This document shows positions 18,201-26,948 of a stretch of DNA of 64,000 nucleotides, in pieces. The stretch's first letter is position 1. Each line of letters begins with the position of its first letter. Origin of the DNA: Lachnospiraceae bacterium XPB1003 (GTDB lineage Bacteria > Bacillota > Clostridia > Lachnospirales > Lachnospiraceae); NCBI GenBank assembly GCA_900102065.1, contig FMVK01000010.1:62001-126000 (forward strand). The letters are read 5' to 3'. Below the pieces are notes generated by a model. It did no database searches and had not been told where the DNA came from. It saw only the letters and a list, made by a program, of their open reading frames with translations. The translations under genes and the position numbers were made by a program.

Positions 18201-18375
18201 TATCCCAGAGCTTTGGCTGGCTCGTCTTAATGAAAGAAACAAAAGTGCCCTCATCCAGACCTTTCTCACGGTTAAATGTCGAGGGATCCCCCTTTGTATA
18301 TCCGCCGGCAGTTATAAGGTATTCTTCAATATCCTGCTCAAAGCGTTTTTCTTTTACATCAAAATCCTCGGACAC
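15295..18375 (-). CDS. hsdR: Type I restriction enzyme, R subunit
   Basis: 1026 residues. The N-terminal nuclease domain shows VVSMELKCQ (the PD-(D/E)xK core) at about residues 150-160. The SF2 motor follows: HSAGSGKSNSIAW (Walker A), IVDEAHSSQ (DEAD-like box), FFAFTATPKGKT (motif III). The C-terminal helical region binds the M/S core. The start is GTG, using a GGAGG embedded in the hsdS stop region three bases upstream. It cleaves unmodified DNA after translocation, so it protects the host of ICE1 from phage and competing elements. Confidence 0.96.
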   Translation of the reverse strand: MSEDFDVKEKRFEQDIEEYLITAGGYTKGDPSTFNREKGLDEGTFVSFIKTSQPKLWDKYVKIYGDTAEKQIVERFMKEVKQTNLLNVLRHGFTDRGIKFRAVFWKPETSLNETSKAQYEANILHCTRQLYYSLKNENSIDIVLFVNGIPVVSMELKCQFTGQNTANAINQYKFDRAGKDAIFTFKERVLVHFAVDLTNVYMTTKLAGPHTYFLPFNQGSAGAGKVGGKGNPNNENGYDTAYLWENVLCKDRLLEILQKYMHLQQEFDKKTGELKSETMIFPRYHQLDVVTKLLADVKENGSGKNYLIQHSAGSGKSNSIAWLAHRLSGLHNDMDEKIFQSVIIVTDRRVLDSQLQSTVYQFDHVEGVVQKIDKNSEQLKTAINGGAGIIITTLQKFPVIYKEVNADNKRFAIIVDEAHSSQTGDAAKKLKRALADTEEILKEYAEMEEEDEKNRKDDEDRLLDELAAQGIHKNLSFFAFTATPKGKTLQMFGTKDDEGVYHPFHIYSMRQAIEEGFILDVLKNYMTYKMYYKILKTIDDDPELDTTAGAKAILNYETLHPHNISQKTTIMLEHFMNITRHKMGGRAKAMVVTPSRLHAVRYVKEFKRQIEEKGYKDLDVLVAFSGEITDDGVSYTEEGINKDKNGETIKEKALPEAFHTDDYGILVVAEKYQTGFDEPLLHTMFVDKKLSGVKAVQTLSRLNRTAPGKQDTFVLDFVNSVEDIKGSFEPFYEETVLLEETDPNVIYDMKNTLDGFRVYQTSEIEGFADIFYSNDTQTAGDLGKLQGQLRPAVDRFLALEVERQDVFKSTLAMFNRVYSYITQVCRLFDKDIHKFSVYSKFLYTMLPKGSREKVDIDDKVLLEYYKLEKDFEGSIELEGAPGGYVPISGEAGHREKKKDPLTTIIEKINEKYGTNFTEMDKVLVQMENDYAKQEKWQDYAKNNDRSTFMLLFTKDFPSMAAERYEQNDEFFRRLFSDPDMMQQVMDTVGSVLYERLRKRVIFDPKSGVVEEATPETYVEDVYAKPL

Positions 18376-18378
18376 GGG

Positions 18379-19719
18379 TTATACCTCCTTTTTGCCGGTT
18401 ACAACTTCATAAATAAGCGACTTTTTATATTCTTTGAGTTTTTCAATAAACTTTTTTCTTATCAACACTTCTTTTTTATTCTTCAATAGATTTCGATCTA
18501 AATATTCAACTATCTTATCTTGGCAATCTGATGGAGGCAATGGTATGTATGCATTCAAAAAATCTCCTTGCGATATGTTTTGCATGCTACTGCTTGTTCC
18601 CATAGACAAAGATGAATAGTAATATCTTATGTTCTCACTTCTTAGGTAATACCAAATGTACTTTACATTCAGTTTTTCTTTAAAATGAACTTGCCATAAT
18701 CTATCAGGCAAAAAAATGTTATCCCGAGATTCTTCTACGTACCCGCACGCACCTACTAATTCCGGAGTATTCATTCTACTAACAATTATAGTATTCCTAC
18801 ACACAGGACAACCAACACGTTCCATTTCATCTCGATTAACACTCTTGTTTTCTTGAATATCAAATTCGAATTTGCTTACACTACTAGTTTTTAAAACGCC
18901 ATATTCACCTTCAGTAGCAGGTTCATTTCCAGCATTTACACTAACCCCGCTTTCGATATAATCATAAATGTTCTTTACCTTCATTATCTGCCAATCAGCA
19001 GGTACAAATCCTATCCAATCTATTCCACTATCCTTCATCTCTCCATCAGGATTTAATCCTTTTGTGACCGCTTCCGTAATAACCGATAATTTGTATTCCT
19101 TCAGTTTTTCAATAATCTGCTCCTGTTTGGCTATGATTTCATCGATTTTGGAGCATTTTGAATCCAGATACTTCACAATCCGATTTTGCGTTTTATAGTC
19201 TGACATTGGTACTCTTATTTCAGATATATATTTAGCATTAAGATTTCCAATTCCAGATGTAGTGTTCTGCATGAAAACAAACTGCTCACGCACAATACTC
19301 GAATTGAATAAGTACCATATTAATCTTGGTTCAATAGATTTACGAACCCGGATTCTTTGGATAAAATTTGAATAGCAGCAATTCATTTGTTCTATTTCTT
19401 CATCTACAATTGTAGTTTTACCAATATGCAAGTCGCTACCACTTGATTTAGTAATTAATAGATCACCAGCCTTACACCTATAGTAATCCAGATTATTTAT
19501 TGATGACAGATCTCTATGTGCAGGTTCGGTAATAGCCCATTTGCCATCCACAGTTTGTTCTGTGGACCGAAGTACTACAGTATCATCCCCATCCTCGGAA
19601 GGATCCTCCCCCCATACTCCTCCATCATTTTGTAATAATACTGTTTTCATGGAGAGTATTCTCCAGATTTTTGGAATATCTCCAATCCACTCAACCCCAC
19701 TATCCTTCATTTCTCTCAT
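18379..19719 (-). CDS. hsdS: Type I restriction enzyme, S (specificity) subunit
   Basis: 446 residues with two target-recognition domains, each introduced by the same box: MKDSGVEWIGDIP at the N-terminus and MKDSGIDWIGFVP at about 228. Each ends in a conserved coiled-coil spacer (YLDSKCSKIDEIIAKQEQ and LLKNKKEVLIRKKFIEKLKEYK). The duplicated architecture sets a bipartite target. It overlaps the hsdM stop by 4 nt (ATGA). Confidence 0.95.
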   Translation of the reverse strand: MREMKDSGVEWIGDIPKIWRILSMKTVLLQNDGGVWGEDPSEDGDDTVVLRSTEQTVDGKWAITEPAHRDLSSINNLDYYRCKAGDLLITKSSGSDLHIGKTTIVDEEIEQMNCCYSNFIQRIRVRKSIEPRLIWYLFNSSIVREQFVFMQNTTSGIGNLNAKYISEIRVPMSDYKTQNRIVKYLDSKCSKIDEIIAKQEQIIEKLKEYKLSVITEAVTKGLNPDGEMKDSGIDWIGFVPADWQIMKVKNIYDYIESGVSVNAGNEPATEGEYGVLKTSSVSKFEFDIQENKSVNRDEMERVGCPVCRNTIIVSRMNTPELVGACGYVEESRDNIFLPDRLWQVHFKEKLNVKYIWYYLRSENIRYYYSSLSMGTSSSMQNISQGDFLNAYIPLPPSDCQDKIVEYLDRNLLKNKKEVLIRKKFIEKLKEYKKSLIYEVVTGKKEV

Positions 19720-21449
19720 ATACCAAATACCTCCTCAAGACTTCCGGACAGTTCTTTTTCAAGTTTCAATATCTCTGCCATGATCTCATTGGACGGCTTT
19801 GGAGCCTCGTATTTATAGAAATATCTTGTAAACGGTATCTCGTACCCCACCTTAGATTTCTTCTTATCAATCCATGCATCAGGAGCAAAAGGAAGCACTT
19901 CCCGCTTGAAGTATTCCTGTATATCTTCTTTCAACGGAACATTTTCTGTATCACGCAAGCTGCTATCTGCCTCAGGCTTACCCTTCTTTAGTACAGGCTT
20001 GCCGTCCTCACCAACAATGGGTCTTTCTACAATAATTTTAGTATATCCGAAATCAGCGTTATCAAAGATCTTGCTGATCTCATTTTCAACAAAGTCGCCA
20101 TAAATCTTTGTGATTTCGGCTATCTGAGACTCTGTAATATCATTTCGCTTATTACCAAGGGCTTTACGTCTCTTCTCATACAGCCCATTAGCATTTATAA
20201 GCTGTACTTTACCTTCTCTCACAGTTCCCGCTTTCTTGTTGGAAAGCACCCAAATATACGTAGCAATACCAGTGTTGTAGAAAATATCATTTGGAAGAGC
20301 AATGATTGCTTCCAGCAGGTCATTCTCCAGAATATATTTTCGAATATCAGAAGGACCGCTTCCTGCATCTCCTGTAAATAGCGGTGAGCCATTATGGATA
20401 ATCGCAATGCGGCTTCCACCCTGACTGATATCCTTCATCTTTGATATCGCTGTCATAAGGAAAAGCATCTGACCGTCGCTTGCAGCCGGAAGTCCTGCTC
20501 CAAATCTACCACCAAATCCCAGTTTAGCTTCTTCCTCAACCTTTGCTTTTTCATTCTTCCATTCACGACCGAAAGGAGGATTGCTAAGTATATAATCGAA
20601 AGTCTGCCCTTTAAACTGATCATCAGATAATGTATTGCCGTCTTTAATAAAATCCGCGTTATTACCCTTGATAAGCATATCTGCTTTACATATAGCAAAT
20701 GTCTGGTCATTAATCTCCTGACCGAATGACACAAGCTCCGTAGAAGCATTAAGGCTGTGAAGATACTCCTCAGCCACTGAAAGCATTCCCCCGGTACCGC
20801 AAGCCGGGTCATATATTGTTTTAGCCACATTATTGCCTGACAGAATATCGTTATCGTCGTAGAAAAGTATGTTGACCATAAGCTGTATTACTTCTCTCGG
20901 GGTATAGTGCTGTCCTGCATCTTCATTATGAGCCTCGGAGAATCTACGGATTATCTCCTCAAAGATATAGCCCATTTCAAGATTTGATATTTCACTTGGA
21001 TGAAGGTTTGCTCTATCTGTAGTGAATTCTTTTAATACTATGTATAAGATGTCCTTATTAGCCATTGTAGTTATATGGCCATCGAACTTAAATTTCTCAA
21101 TAATATCTCTAACATTTTCAGAGAATCCGTTCAGATAATCTTTAAAGTTATCCTCGATATTATCCGGATCATCCATAAGACGTTCGAAAGTATATTTACT
21201 GGTGTTATAGAAATCATACCCGGATGCTTTCCGAAGAAGAACATCTTTCATAGGTAGTTTTTTCACCTCTTCATACTTTTTAAGCACTGCATCTTTGGTA
21301 TCAGACAAAATGCAATCAAATCTCCTAATTACAGTAAGAGGAAGAATAACCTCACCATATTCATGCGGTTTATATACTCCGGTAAGCTTATCTGCAATTG
21401 CCCAGATAAGATCCGCCTTTTGATCTATTTTTGCACTTCTTGTAGCCAT
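19716..21449 (-). CDS. hsdM: Type I DNA methyltransferase, M subunit
   Basis: 577 residues from the ATG that follows AAGGAG (MATRSAKIDQKADLIW). It opens with the HsdM N-terminal helical domain. The SAM site is YDPACGTGGML and the N6-adenine catalytic motif is LSNPPFG. First gene of the hsdM-hsdS-hsdR operon, so host DNA is methylated before the nuclease is made, a sensible order for an incoming conjugative element. Confidence 0.96.
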   Translation of the reverse strand: MATRSAKIDQKADLIWAIADKLTGVYKPHEYGEVILPLTVIRRFDCILSDTKDAVLKKYEEVKKLPMKDVLLRKASGYDFYNTSKYTFERLMDDPDNIEDNFKDYLNGFSENVRDIIEKFKFDGHITTMANKDILYIVLKEFTTDRANLHPSEISNLEMGYIFEEIIRRFSEAHNEDAGQHYTPREVIQLMVNILFYDDNDILSGNNVAKTIYDPACGTGGMLSVAEEYLHSLNASTELVSFGQEINDQTFAICKADMLIKGNNADFIKDGNTLSDDQFKGQTFDYILSNPPFGREWKNEKAKVEEEAKLGFGGRFGAGLPAASDGQMLFLMTAISKMKDISQGGSRIAIIHNGSPLFTGDAGSGPSDIRKYILENDLLEAIIALPNDIFYNTGIATYIWVLSNKKAGTVREGKVQLINANGLYEKRRKALGNKRNDITESQIAEITKIYGDFVENEISKIFDNADFGYTKIIVERPIVGEDGKPVLKKGKPEADSSLRDTENVPLKEDIQEYFKREVLPFAPDAWIDKKKSKVGYEIPFTRYFYKYEAPKPSNEIMAEILKLEKELSGSLEEVFGI

Positions 21450-21711
21450 AACAATTCTCCTTAAATTCACTATTTTGATAGGCTCCCCCCTATAATCCCC
21501 TATAGTCTATTATACTCGGTTTTTTGCCAATATTAAGAACTTAAACCTATGTCCGCCAAACAGCATTTATACTTATCGGCACAGTGCGTACTCACTTTAC
21601 TTCACACATTTTTCTTCGTATTTCTCGGCGGGCAAATGTACCGTTTTTCACTGCTCTATCATCTTATAATTCTCGATATCAATCGGCGTATCTGCTATAT
21701 CTACAGTATAA

Positions 21712-21876
21712 ATCCGCCCCTATCTAAAAATAGATGGCGAAAAAGAACGTATAGATAATAATCAATCAGCAGAAGCGGCTTCTCAAATCAAAACAGATAT
21801 TTCATCTTTACACGATTCGGATTATATCGAAGCCATAACAAAGAAATATCCGGATTTATATAAAAAACCTTTATAG
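21712..21876 (+). pseudogene. Orphan C-terminal coding fragment
   Basis: A 54-codon open frame without a start, ending ...DSDYIEAITKKYPDLYKKPL at a TAG. Its composition is protein-like. It lies in the 478-bp gap between hsdM and the relaxase. The rest of that gap shows no gene I trust. Source gene not recognised. Confidence 0.3.
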
Positions 21877-21892
21877 TATTACGGATTTTCTC

Positions 21893-21919
21893 AACTTCGG
21901 ACCGATTCGGTCCGAAGTT
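21893..21919. terminator. Perfect 27-bp palindrome after the relaxase gene
   Basis: AACTTCGGACCGA, one central base, then its exact complement. It has no T-run on either strand. A sister hairpin with the same core and T-runs lies at 33348-33380. Terminator or operator; unresolved. Confidence 0.5.
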
Positions 21920-21927
21920 AGTCTGGA

Positions 21928-23361
21928 TTACCCCCGTCTTCTACCCGTTATAAGGATCTTTTGCCGTTCTTTATCAATTTTCTTCTTTTTCAGCATCCGC
22001 ACATAGCTATAACAGCCTTTAAACGCTCTCTGTTCTTCGGTCTTTCCATTTCCTTTTCCTCCGAGCTTCTTATGAATCTCCTCCAACTCACTTACAGATT
22101 CTATATGGTTCCTCTCGACATATTCCAATGCACGGAATCCCTGATCAATCTGAGCATTAAGGAATCTTCTTCTAGATGCCAAGCTGGTATCGATGAAGTC
22201 CTTAGGAGCCGTTATCGCTTGCAGTTCATCAGCTGTCATGCGGATATTTATAATGATGAGCCCCCGAAGTTTATCAGCATCTTTGAGCTCAGATTTATAC
22301 ATCTCTCGATATATTTCCTTAGCACATTTAACAGCCTCTTTGGCCTGGGCTTCAGTAATATCCTTTCCATCTAATTTCAGCTCTTTTTCGGACATCCGTT
22401 CATTCTGCCCCCTTAATATCACCTTCTCCAGATTCTCCCGTTCATAGAATCCATCATCTGAGAGCATATAGTCACGGGTAGCTTTCTGCTGGCCGGATGC
22501 TCTGAACGATACATGCTTCACATACGATCCGTCCCTTTTCCTATCCTTGACCTCGTACCCGAGATTACGCAGGCTAAAGACCAGATCATCATAATCTTTT
22601 ACCACAGGAAGCAATTCATCTATGTCATCTTTTACAGACTTTCTGTTACTCTTTTTCATCCGTTCAGATTTCTTATATGACCCCGAATTCCTATAGTCAT
22701 TATCCAGATAACTGCCTCTTTCCAAGCTATCTTTTCTCTTTGTCGGTTCATAATAATGCAGTCTTCCGTTGCTATCCCTGTACCTCACAAGTTTCTGTTT
22801 TCTTGTCTTTTCAAGGATGGAAAGCCCATTTTCTTCACACAGTCTGTCCGAACATTCACGCATCCTCTGATACTGCTTATTATTCTGATGATACTTCTTT
22901 CCTTCTGCGTTATAAGCCCCGAATACGAAGTGATTATGAACGTGCTCCGTATTGCAATGAGTTGACACGACACAGGGAAAACCGGCGAACATTTCCCTGG
23001 CAAACTGTACTCCTATCTCATGAGCTTTTTGGGGAGAAAGGACCTCCGGACTCTCTTCAAAAGACTGCTCACAATGCCAGGCTACTATCTCATTTCCATG
23101 CTTAGTTTTCTTCTTTTCCTTATGATTTATGAGTGCACTTTGTCTGTAGATCTCGCTTATCTGCCCTGCCGTTTCCGGATCACATCCAATTCCTGTCGAG
23201 ATCGTTTTATAGACAGTTTCTCCTGAATCTTTGTCCCTTTCAGCATAGGCAAACACATCGTGAACAGCTTCTATTTCTGTCACTTCAACCTTATTCCTTT
23301 GTATATATCCAAAAGCTATTTCAGGTGTATAGCACACCTTCCAGATCTTCACAGTCGCCAT
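21928..23361 (-). CDS. mobA: MOBP-type relaxase (MobA/VirD2 fold)
   Basis: 477 residues. It opens the transfer strand at oriT and stays covalently bound. The relaxase domain is N-terminal: GCDPETA, AWHCEQSF, and the metal-binding histidine motif HCNTEHVHNHFVF, followed by KKYHQNNKQYQRMRECSDRLCEENGLS as in Firmicute relaxases. The C-terminal half is helical and basic. It is preceded by MobC on the same strand, with oriT-like DNA just beyond. Confidence 0.92.
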   Translation of the reverse strand: MATVKIWKVCYTPEIAFGYIQRNKVEVTEIEAVHDVFAYAERDKDSGETVYKTISTGIGCDPETAGQISEIYRQSALINHKEKKKTKHGNEIVAWHCEQSFEESPEVLSPQKAHEIGVQFAREMFAGFPCVVSTHCNTEHVHNHFVFGAYNAEGKKYHQNNKQYQRMRECSDRLCEENGLSILEKTRKQKLVRYRDSNGRLHYYEPTKRKDSLERGSYLDNDYRNSGSYKKSERMKKSNRKSVKDDIDELLPVVKDYDDLVFSLRNLGYEVKDRKRDGSYVKHVSFRASGQQKATRDYMLSDDGFYERENLEKVILRGQNERMSEKELKLDGKDITEAQAKEAVKCAKEIYREMYKSELKDADKLRGLIIINIRMTADELQAITAPKDFIDTSLASRRRFLNAQIDQGFRALEYVERNHIESVSELEEIHKKLGGKGNGKTEEQRAFKGCYSYVRMLKKKKIDKERQKILITGRRRG

Positions 23362-23385
23362 AATCCAATTCCTCAGTTTTGCTAT

Positions 23386-23769
23386 TCATTCTGTATAATC
23401 TCTGTATAAATTTGAAACAATCTCATTGAACAATTCATGATAAAGCGACTGCAGTAGATCAAAATCCGCCTGTAAAAGCGCATCGTTCGTATTGACCTTT
23501 TTTGCAATCTGATTGATGTTCACTCCGATCTTATTAACCTCATAAAGCAGCTTAGATATCTTCTCATTTTCGAATCTGATGACCGCTCCTTTTACCACCA
23601 TTGTTCTGACAAAATCCGCTTTTGTCACATGACAATATTCAGCTTTATCAGCTAATAATTGAAATTCTTTATCGCTTAACCATATCTGGAATTTTCTGTT
23701 TCTTACACGCCTTTCATCTCTGTCCATTGCTCTTTTCTGCCATGTTTTTTTTTCATTTTCCGATGTCAT
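23386..23769 (-). CDS. mobC: MobC-like relaxosome accessory protein
   Basis: 127 residues from MTSENEKKTWQKRAM, chosen for the AAAGGATGG site upstream. A longer reading to 23952 is open but runs through oriT-like palindromes and the promoter box. NRKFQIWLSDKEFQLLADKAE is a ribbon-helix-helix-type opening, and VNKIGVNINQIAKKVN is the typical MobC signature. It would bind oriT beside the relaxase. Confidence 0.85.
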   Translation of the reverse strand: MTSENEKKTWQKRAMDRDERRVRNRKFQIWLSDKEFQLLADKAEYCHVTKADFVRTMVVKGAVIRFENEKISKLLYEVNKIGVNINQIAKKVNTNDALLQADFDLLQSLYHELFNEIVSNLYRDYTE

Positions 23770-23791
23770 ATTTCCATCCTTTCCGGCATGA

Positions 23792-23882
23792 GGGGCACCC
23801 GTGAAATCCCGGATTTTATTAATTCGCAAGCATAGAATGCGTACTCCCGCATTCGTCGCTCCGCTGCCTTTCAGGGTGCCCC
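23792..23882. other. oriT: Candidate origin of transfer (oriT)
   Basis: Outer inverted repeat GGGGCACCC (23792-23800) with GGGTGCCCC (23874-23882) encloses a hairpin GAATGCG-N6-CGCATTC (23835-23854). It lies in the leader of the mobC-mobA operon, the usual oriT location. The nick site is not determined. Confidence 0.6.
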
Positions 23883-23929
23883 CTGATACCCCTTTTAATT
23901 TTCTGCAGGTCATAACTTCACCATCAGAA

Positions 23930-23948
23930 AACATATATGGCATGTCAA
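23930..23948 (-). promoter_or_regulatory. Conjugation box 1 (before mobC-mobA)
   Basis: Reads TTGACATGCCATATATGTT on the minus strand. Member of a six-copy family; see the finding on the shared box. Confidence 0.75.
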
Positions 23949-23988
23949 GCATTATCCGTCCTAATCACTATCTTTTTTCATAAAACTA

Positions 23989-24007
23989 TTGACACGCCAT
24001 ATATGTT
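23989..24007 (+). promoter_or_regulatory. Conjugation box 2 (before the DUF4315-topB operon)
   Basis: Reads TTGACACGCCATATATGTT, divergent from box 1 and 41 bp away from it. The first gene starts 52 bp downstream. Confidence 0.75.
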
Positions 24008-24058
24008 GTCAGAGGTTCAGATCAGAAGGATAAGATCCATTGCCAAGGAGGAAACGAT

Positions 24059-24304
24059 ATGAATAAGAGCACTGTTACGGATGAGCTGATAGCAAAAGAA
24101 AGCGAAAAACTTAAGCGCATGGAGTTACAGACCGAGCAGCAAAGGCAACATCTTGAGGACTTAAAAAATCAGATGAAGATCAAAAAATTTGACGCAGTTG
24201 AAGATGTACTTTCCGCAAAAGGTATTCCCCTTTCAGAGTTGCTGGATATGATCGAAAGAGGAGATTTTTCTCCATATACCGAACTGAAGAAGACGGAGGC
24301 ATAA
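24059..24304 (+). CDS. DUF4315-like small coiled-coil protein
   Basis: 81 residues, highly charged, mostly helical (MNKSTVTDELIAKESEKLKRM...QQRQHLEDLKNQMKIKKFDAVEDVLSAKGIPLSELLDMIERGDFSP). Strong AAGGAGG. Proteins of this kind routinely sit next to conjugation genes in clostridial ICEs. Ends 4 bases before topB. Precise role unknown. Confidence 0.75.
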   Translation: MNKSTVTDELIAKESEKLKRMELQTEQQRQHLEDLKNQMKIKKFDAVEDVLSAKGIPLSELLDMIERGDFSPYTELKKTEA

Positions 24305-24308
24305 GCTG

Positions 24309-26582
24309 ATGTTTCATTTATGCACAGCAGAGAAACCTTCCGTTGCAAAAGACATCGCAAGGATTGTCGGAGCAGACATAAAAAGAGACGGGTACTATGA
24401 AGGAAACGGATATCTTGTGACCTGGGCTCTGGGACATCTGGTCGAGCTTGCAGAGCCGGAAGAATACGGGTATATCCCCCTGTCTAAGATATGGGCAGAC
24501 GACAACAAGCAGGCAGCTCTTTCAGAATTGCCTTTCTTTCCTGTCGAGTTCATATTAAAGCCCAAGAGCAATACTAAACGCCAATTTGAGATCATAAAGA
24601 GTCTCTTCCACCGTGATGATGTTGACCTTGTGATCGACTGCGGAGACATGGGACCTGAGGGTCATATACTTCAATGGTTCATTAGGAAGGTAGCTGGATG
24701 TGACAAACCCGTAAAAAGGTTTTGTGCGACATCTCTTACTGATGAATCAATAAGAAATGCACTTAATAATTTGCGTCCAATTGAAGAGTTTTATCCAGTC
24801 ATCAAAGGTGAATTCTGCAAGAAAAAAGCTGACTGGATAATGGGAATGTCTTTATCCCGGGCTGCCTCATTGAAATATCATGCGCATGTCGATGTAGGCC
24901 GCGTTCAGTCACCTACACTCTTCTTCATAGTCAAACGTTATCTGGACAATACAGGCTTCAAACCACACAATTATTTCACTTTGAATGCCATAGTCACTCC
25001 TGTTCAGTCTTCCGCAGGTAGTTTCAAGCTTACCTGGCAAAAAGATAAGGATCATCTTATACAAGATAAGGCACTTAAGGATGAAGAAGAACGGCTCATA
25101 TCAGATGAAACAGCCTCATCCATAGCCTTAAAAATCCAACATGGTGGTTTTGCCAGAGTTACCGCTTACGAATCAAAAACAAAGGCTGAAGACCGGCCAC
25201 AGCTATATGACATCACGGAGCTCCAGCGTGACGGCAACCGTTTATTCGGTTATTCCGCTGCCGAAACACTAGCCGCCGCACAGTCGCTTTATGAAACCCA
25301 TAAGGTACTTTCATACCCGCGTACAGACAGCCGGTATATAACCTCCGATCTGGCGCCTTATATGAAAGGGCGAGTTCTGATGATCGGCTCACAACCCGCA
25401 TACCATTATGCTACCGAAGCTGTCATAAAAGCTTCTCTTAAGATAGACAAACGAATCGTTGACGATTCAAAGGTCACAGATCACCATGCTCTGATAGTCA
25501 CAGAGAAGATACAGGGCTTTGATATGAACAGACTTACCCCCACAGAAAAAAATATCCTACACCTGGTAATGATCAGGATGCTGACCGCATTCTCATTCCC
25601 CGCCCGCCTGGCAGAAACCCACATATGCGCTGAAGCAGAAGGCGGCTACATATTCTCCGCCACAAGCCGTTCTCTCATCTACAGAGGATGGAAAGACGTC
25701 CAAAATCGGTTATTTGAAAGCATACTCGGTATCACCGGGAAAGATGATGCCGGATCAGACTCCGATACTACCGGTGATCCAATCCCTAACGGATTCCATA
25801 TCGGCGACAGGCTTAAGATAGAAAACTGCTATCCTGAGGAAAAGAAAACATCCGCGCCTCCCCTTCACACTGAAGCCACGCTTCTCACAGCCATGGAAAA
25901 TGCCGGAGCAAAGCTCGAAAACGGTGCTATTCTCAAAGGCAAAGGCATCGGCACTCAGGCGACTAGGGCAGAGATCATCAAGGGATTATTTACCAAAGCT
26001 TATATTCGTAACGAAAAGAAAGGAAAGACTAATTATCTCGTCCCTACCAAGCTCGGTCTGAACGTAATTAAAGCTCTTCCGAAGGAACTATACAGTCCGA
26101 GAATCACCGCTGACTGGGAAACAAAGATTGCCGAGATCGTATCCGGAAAGAGCAATGAAGCTGACTTTATGAAGGATTTTTCCGATTTCATCACAAAAGA
26201 ACTCGATGAACTTAACAGACTTGACCCTGCAGATCTAGACTTTACTCTCGAAAAAGAGACGCTTGGCTCCTGCCCCTGGTGCAATTCAGGCGTCTATGAA
26301 GGTAAGTCAAAGGAAAAGAAGAACGCCACGCCCTACTACTATTGTTCTAAAAATTGCGGATTCTTTATAAGATCTGATAATCCTGTATTTGTAGGTCGAA
26401 CTCAAAATAAACTAGATAAATCACGTATAAAGATATTACTGACCCAAAGATTTCTGTCTGAAAAATGCATCAGCAAGACTGGAAGAGAATACTATGGTAC
26501 GTTCACGCTAGGAAGGAAGATTATCAACGGAAAGGAACATACCGAACTGGTATTTGATTACAGCCAGGAAAGGACACGATGA
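24309..26582 (+). CDS. topB: DNA topoisomerase III (type IA)
   Basis: 757 residues. N-terminal TOPRIM domain (LCTAEKPSVAKDIARIVG, then the acidic site VIDCGDMGPEGHILQW). The catalytic tyrosine is in VLSYPRTDSRYI. The C-terminus has a cysteine zinc ribbon (CPWCNSG...YYYCSKNCGFF). The acidic TOPRIM box reads DMGPEGH where most TopB have DAGREGE, so two positions differ. Such TopB copies are standard in ICEs and help unlink transferred or replicating DNA. A C-terminal fragment of a second copy survives at 48762-48998. Confidence 0.93.
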   Translation: MFHLCTAEKPSVAKDIARIVGADIKRDGYYEGNGYLVTWALGHLVELAEPEEYGYIPLSKIWADDNKQAALSELPFFPVEFILKPKSNTKRQFEIIKSLFHRDDVDLVIDCGDMGPEGHILQWFIRKVAGCDKPVKRFCATSLTDESIRNALNNLRPIEEFYPVIKGEFCKKKADWIMGMSLSRAASLKYHAHVDVGRVQSPTLFFIVKRYLDNTGFKPHNYFTLNAIVTPVQSSAGSFKLTWQKDKDHLIQDKALKDEEERLISDETASSIALKIQHGGFARVTAYESKTKAEDRPQLYDITELQRDGNRLFGYSAAETLAAAQSLYETHKVLSYPRTDSRYITSDLAPYMKGRVLMIGSQPAYHYATEAVIKASLKIDKRIVDDSKVTDHHALIVTEKIQGFDMNRLTPTEKNILHLVMIRMLTAFSFPARLAETHICAEAEGGYIFSATSRSLIYRGWKDVQNRLFESILGITGKDDAGSDSDTTGDPIPNGFHIGDRLKIENCYPEEKKTSAPPLHTEATLLTAMENAGAKLENGAILKGKGIGTQATRAEIIKGLFTKAYIRNEKKGKTNYLVPTKLGLNVIKALPKELYSPRITADWETKIAEIVSGKSNEADFMKDFSDFITKELDELNRLDPADLDFTLEKETLGSCPWCNSGVYEGKSKEKKNATPYYYCSKNCGFFIRSDNPVFVGRTQNKLDKSRIKILLTQRFLSEKCISKTGREYYGTFTLGRKIINGKEHTELVFDYSQERTR

Positions 26583-26599
26583 CATGTCTTTCCTGGCTG
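26561..26599 (+). terminator. Hairpin across the topB stop codon
   Basis: CAGCCAGGAAAG pairs with CTTTCCTGGCTG, extended by GACA/TGTC with one bulge. The TGA lies in the loop. Only a short T stretch follows. Probable terminator. Confidence 0.6.
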
Positions 26600-26813
26600 T
26601 TTCCTATGATGTGAAGCCTATTATCCTAAAATGCGCGGATTATACTATGAGGTTAGTACAATCCCACAAAAGCATAGTTTTAGAATTCTCCAGATACAAT
26701 TGAATATATTCAAAAATGCGCTTTTTAGGAAGTCCGGTGAAGTGTTCAATCTATATATTTGTCCGTTAGAGTGTGTGAAAGTTTTTCTGTAAATAAGATA
26801 TCCTAAGATAATT

Positions 26814-26864
26814 GACGAGCTGTATGGCGGTAAGATTACCGTTGTCCAGCTCGTTTTGACGAGC
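26814..26864. repeat. GACGAGC direct repeats around a hairpin insert
   Basis: GACGAGC at 26814-26820 and 26858-26864 flank 37 bp that fold as nested stems (GAGCTG/CAGCTC, CGGTAA/TTACCG). The matching ICE2 sequence has a single GACGAGC (49055-49061) and no insert. The 366-bp gap after topB holds nothing else besides AT-rich promoter-like DNA before 26949. Confidence 0.6.
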
Positions 26865-26948
26865 CTAATCCCATTGATTTCGTCAAGAATTATGATAAAT
26901 TTGGTATATAATTATATTTTAATATTACTTGCTTATGAGGGGATGAAA

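Noticed and set aside
21541-21758. 69-codon plus-strand frame after hsdM
   Set aside because: No ribosome site and no protein-like pattern; left as intergenic.
23770-23952. Longer N-terminus for MobC
   Set aside because: The extension would read through the oriT-like palindromes and promoter box 1; the AAAGGATGG site favours 23769.
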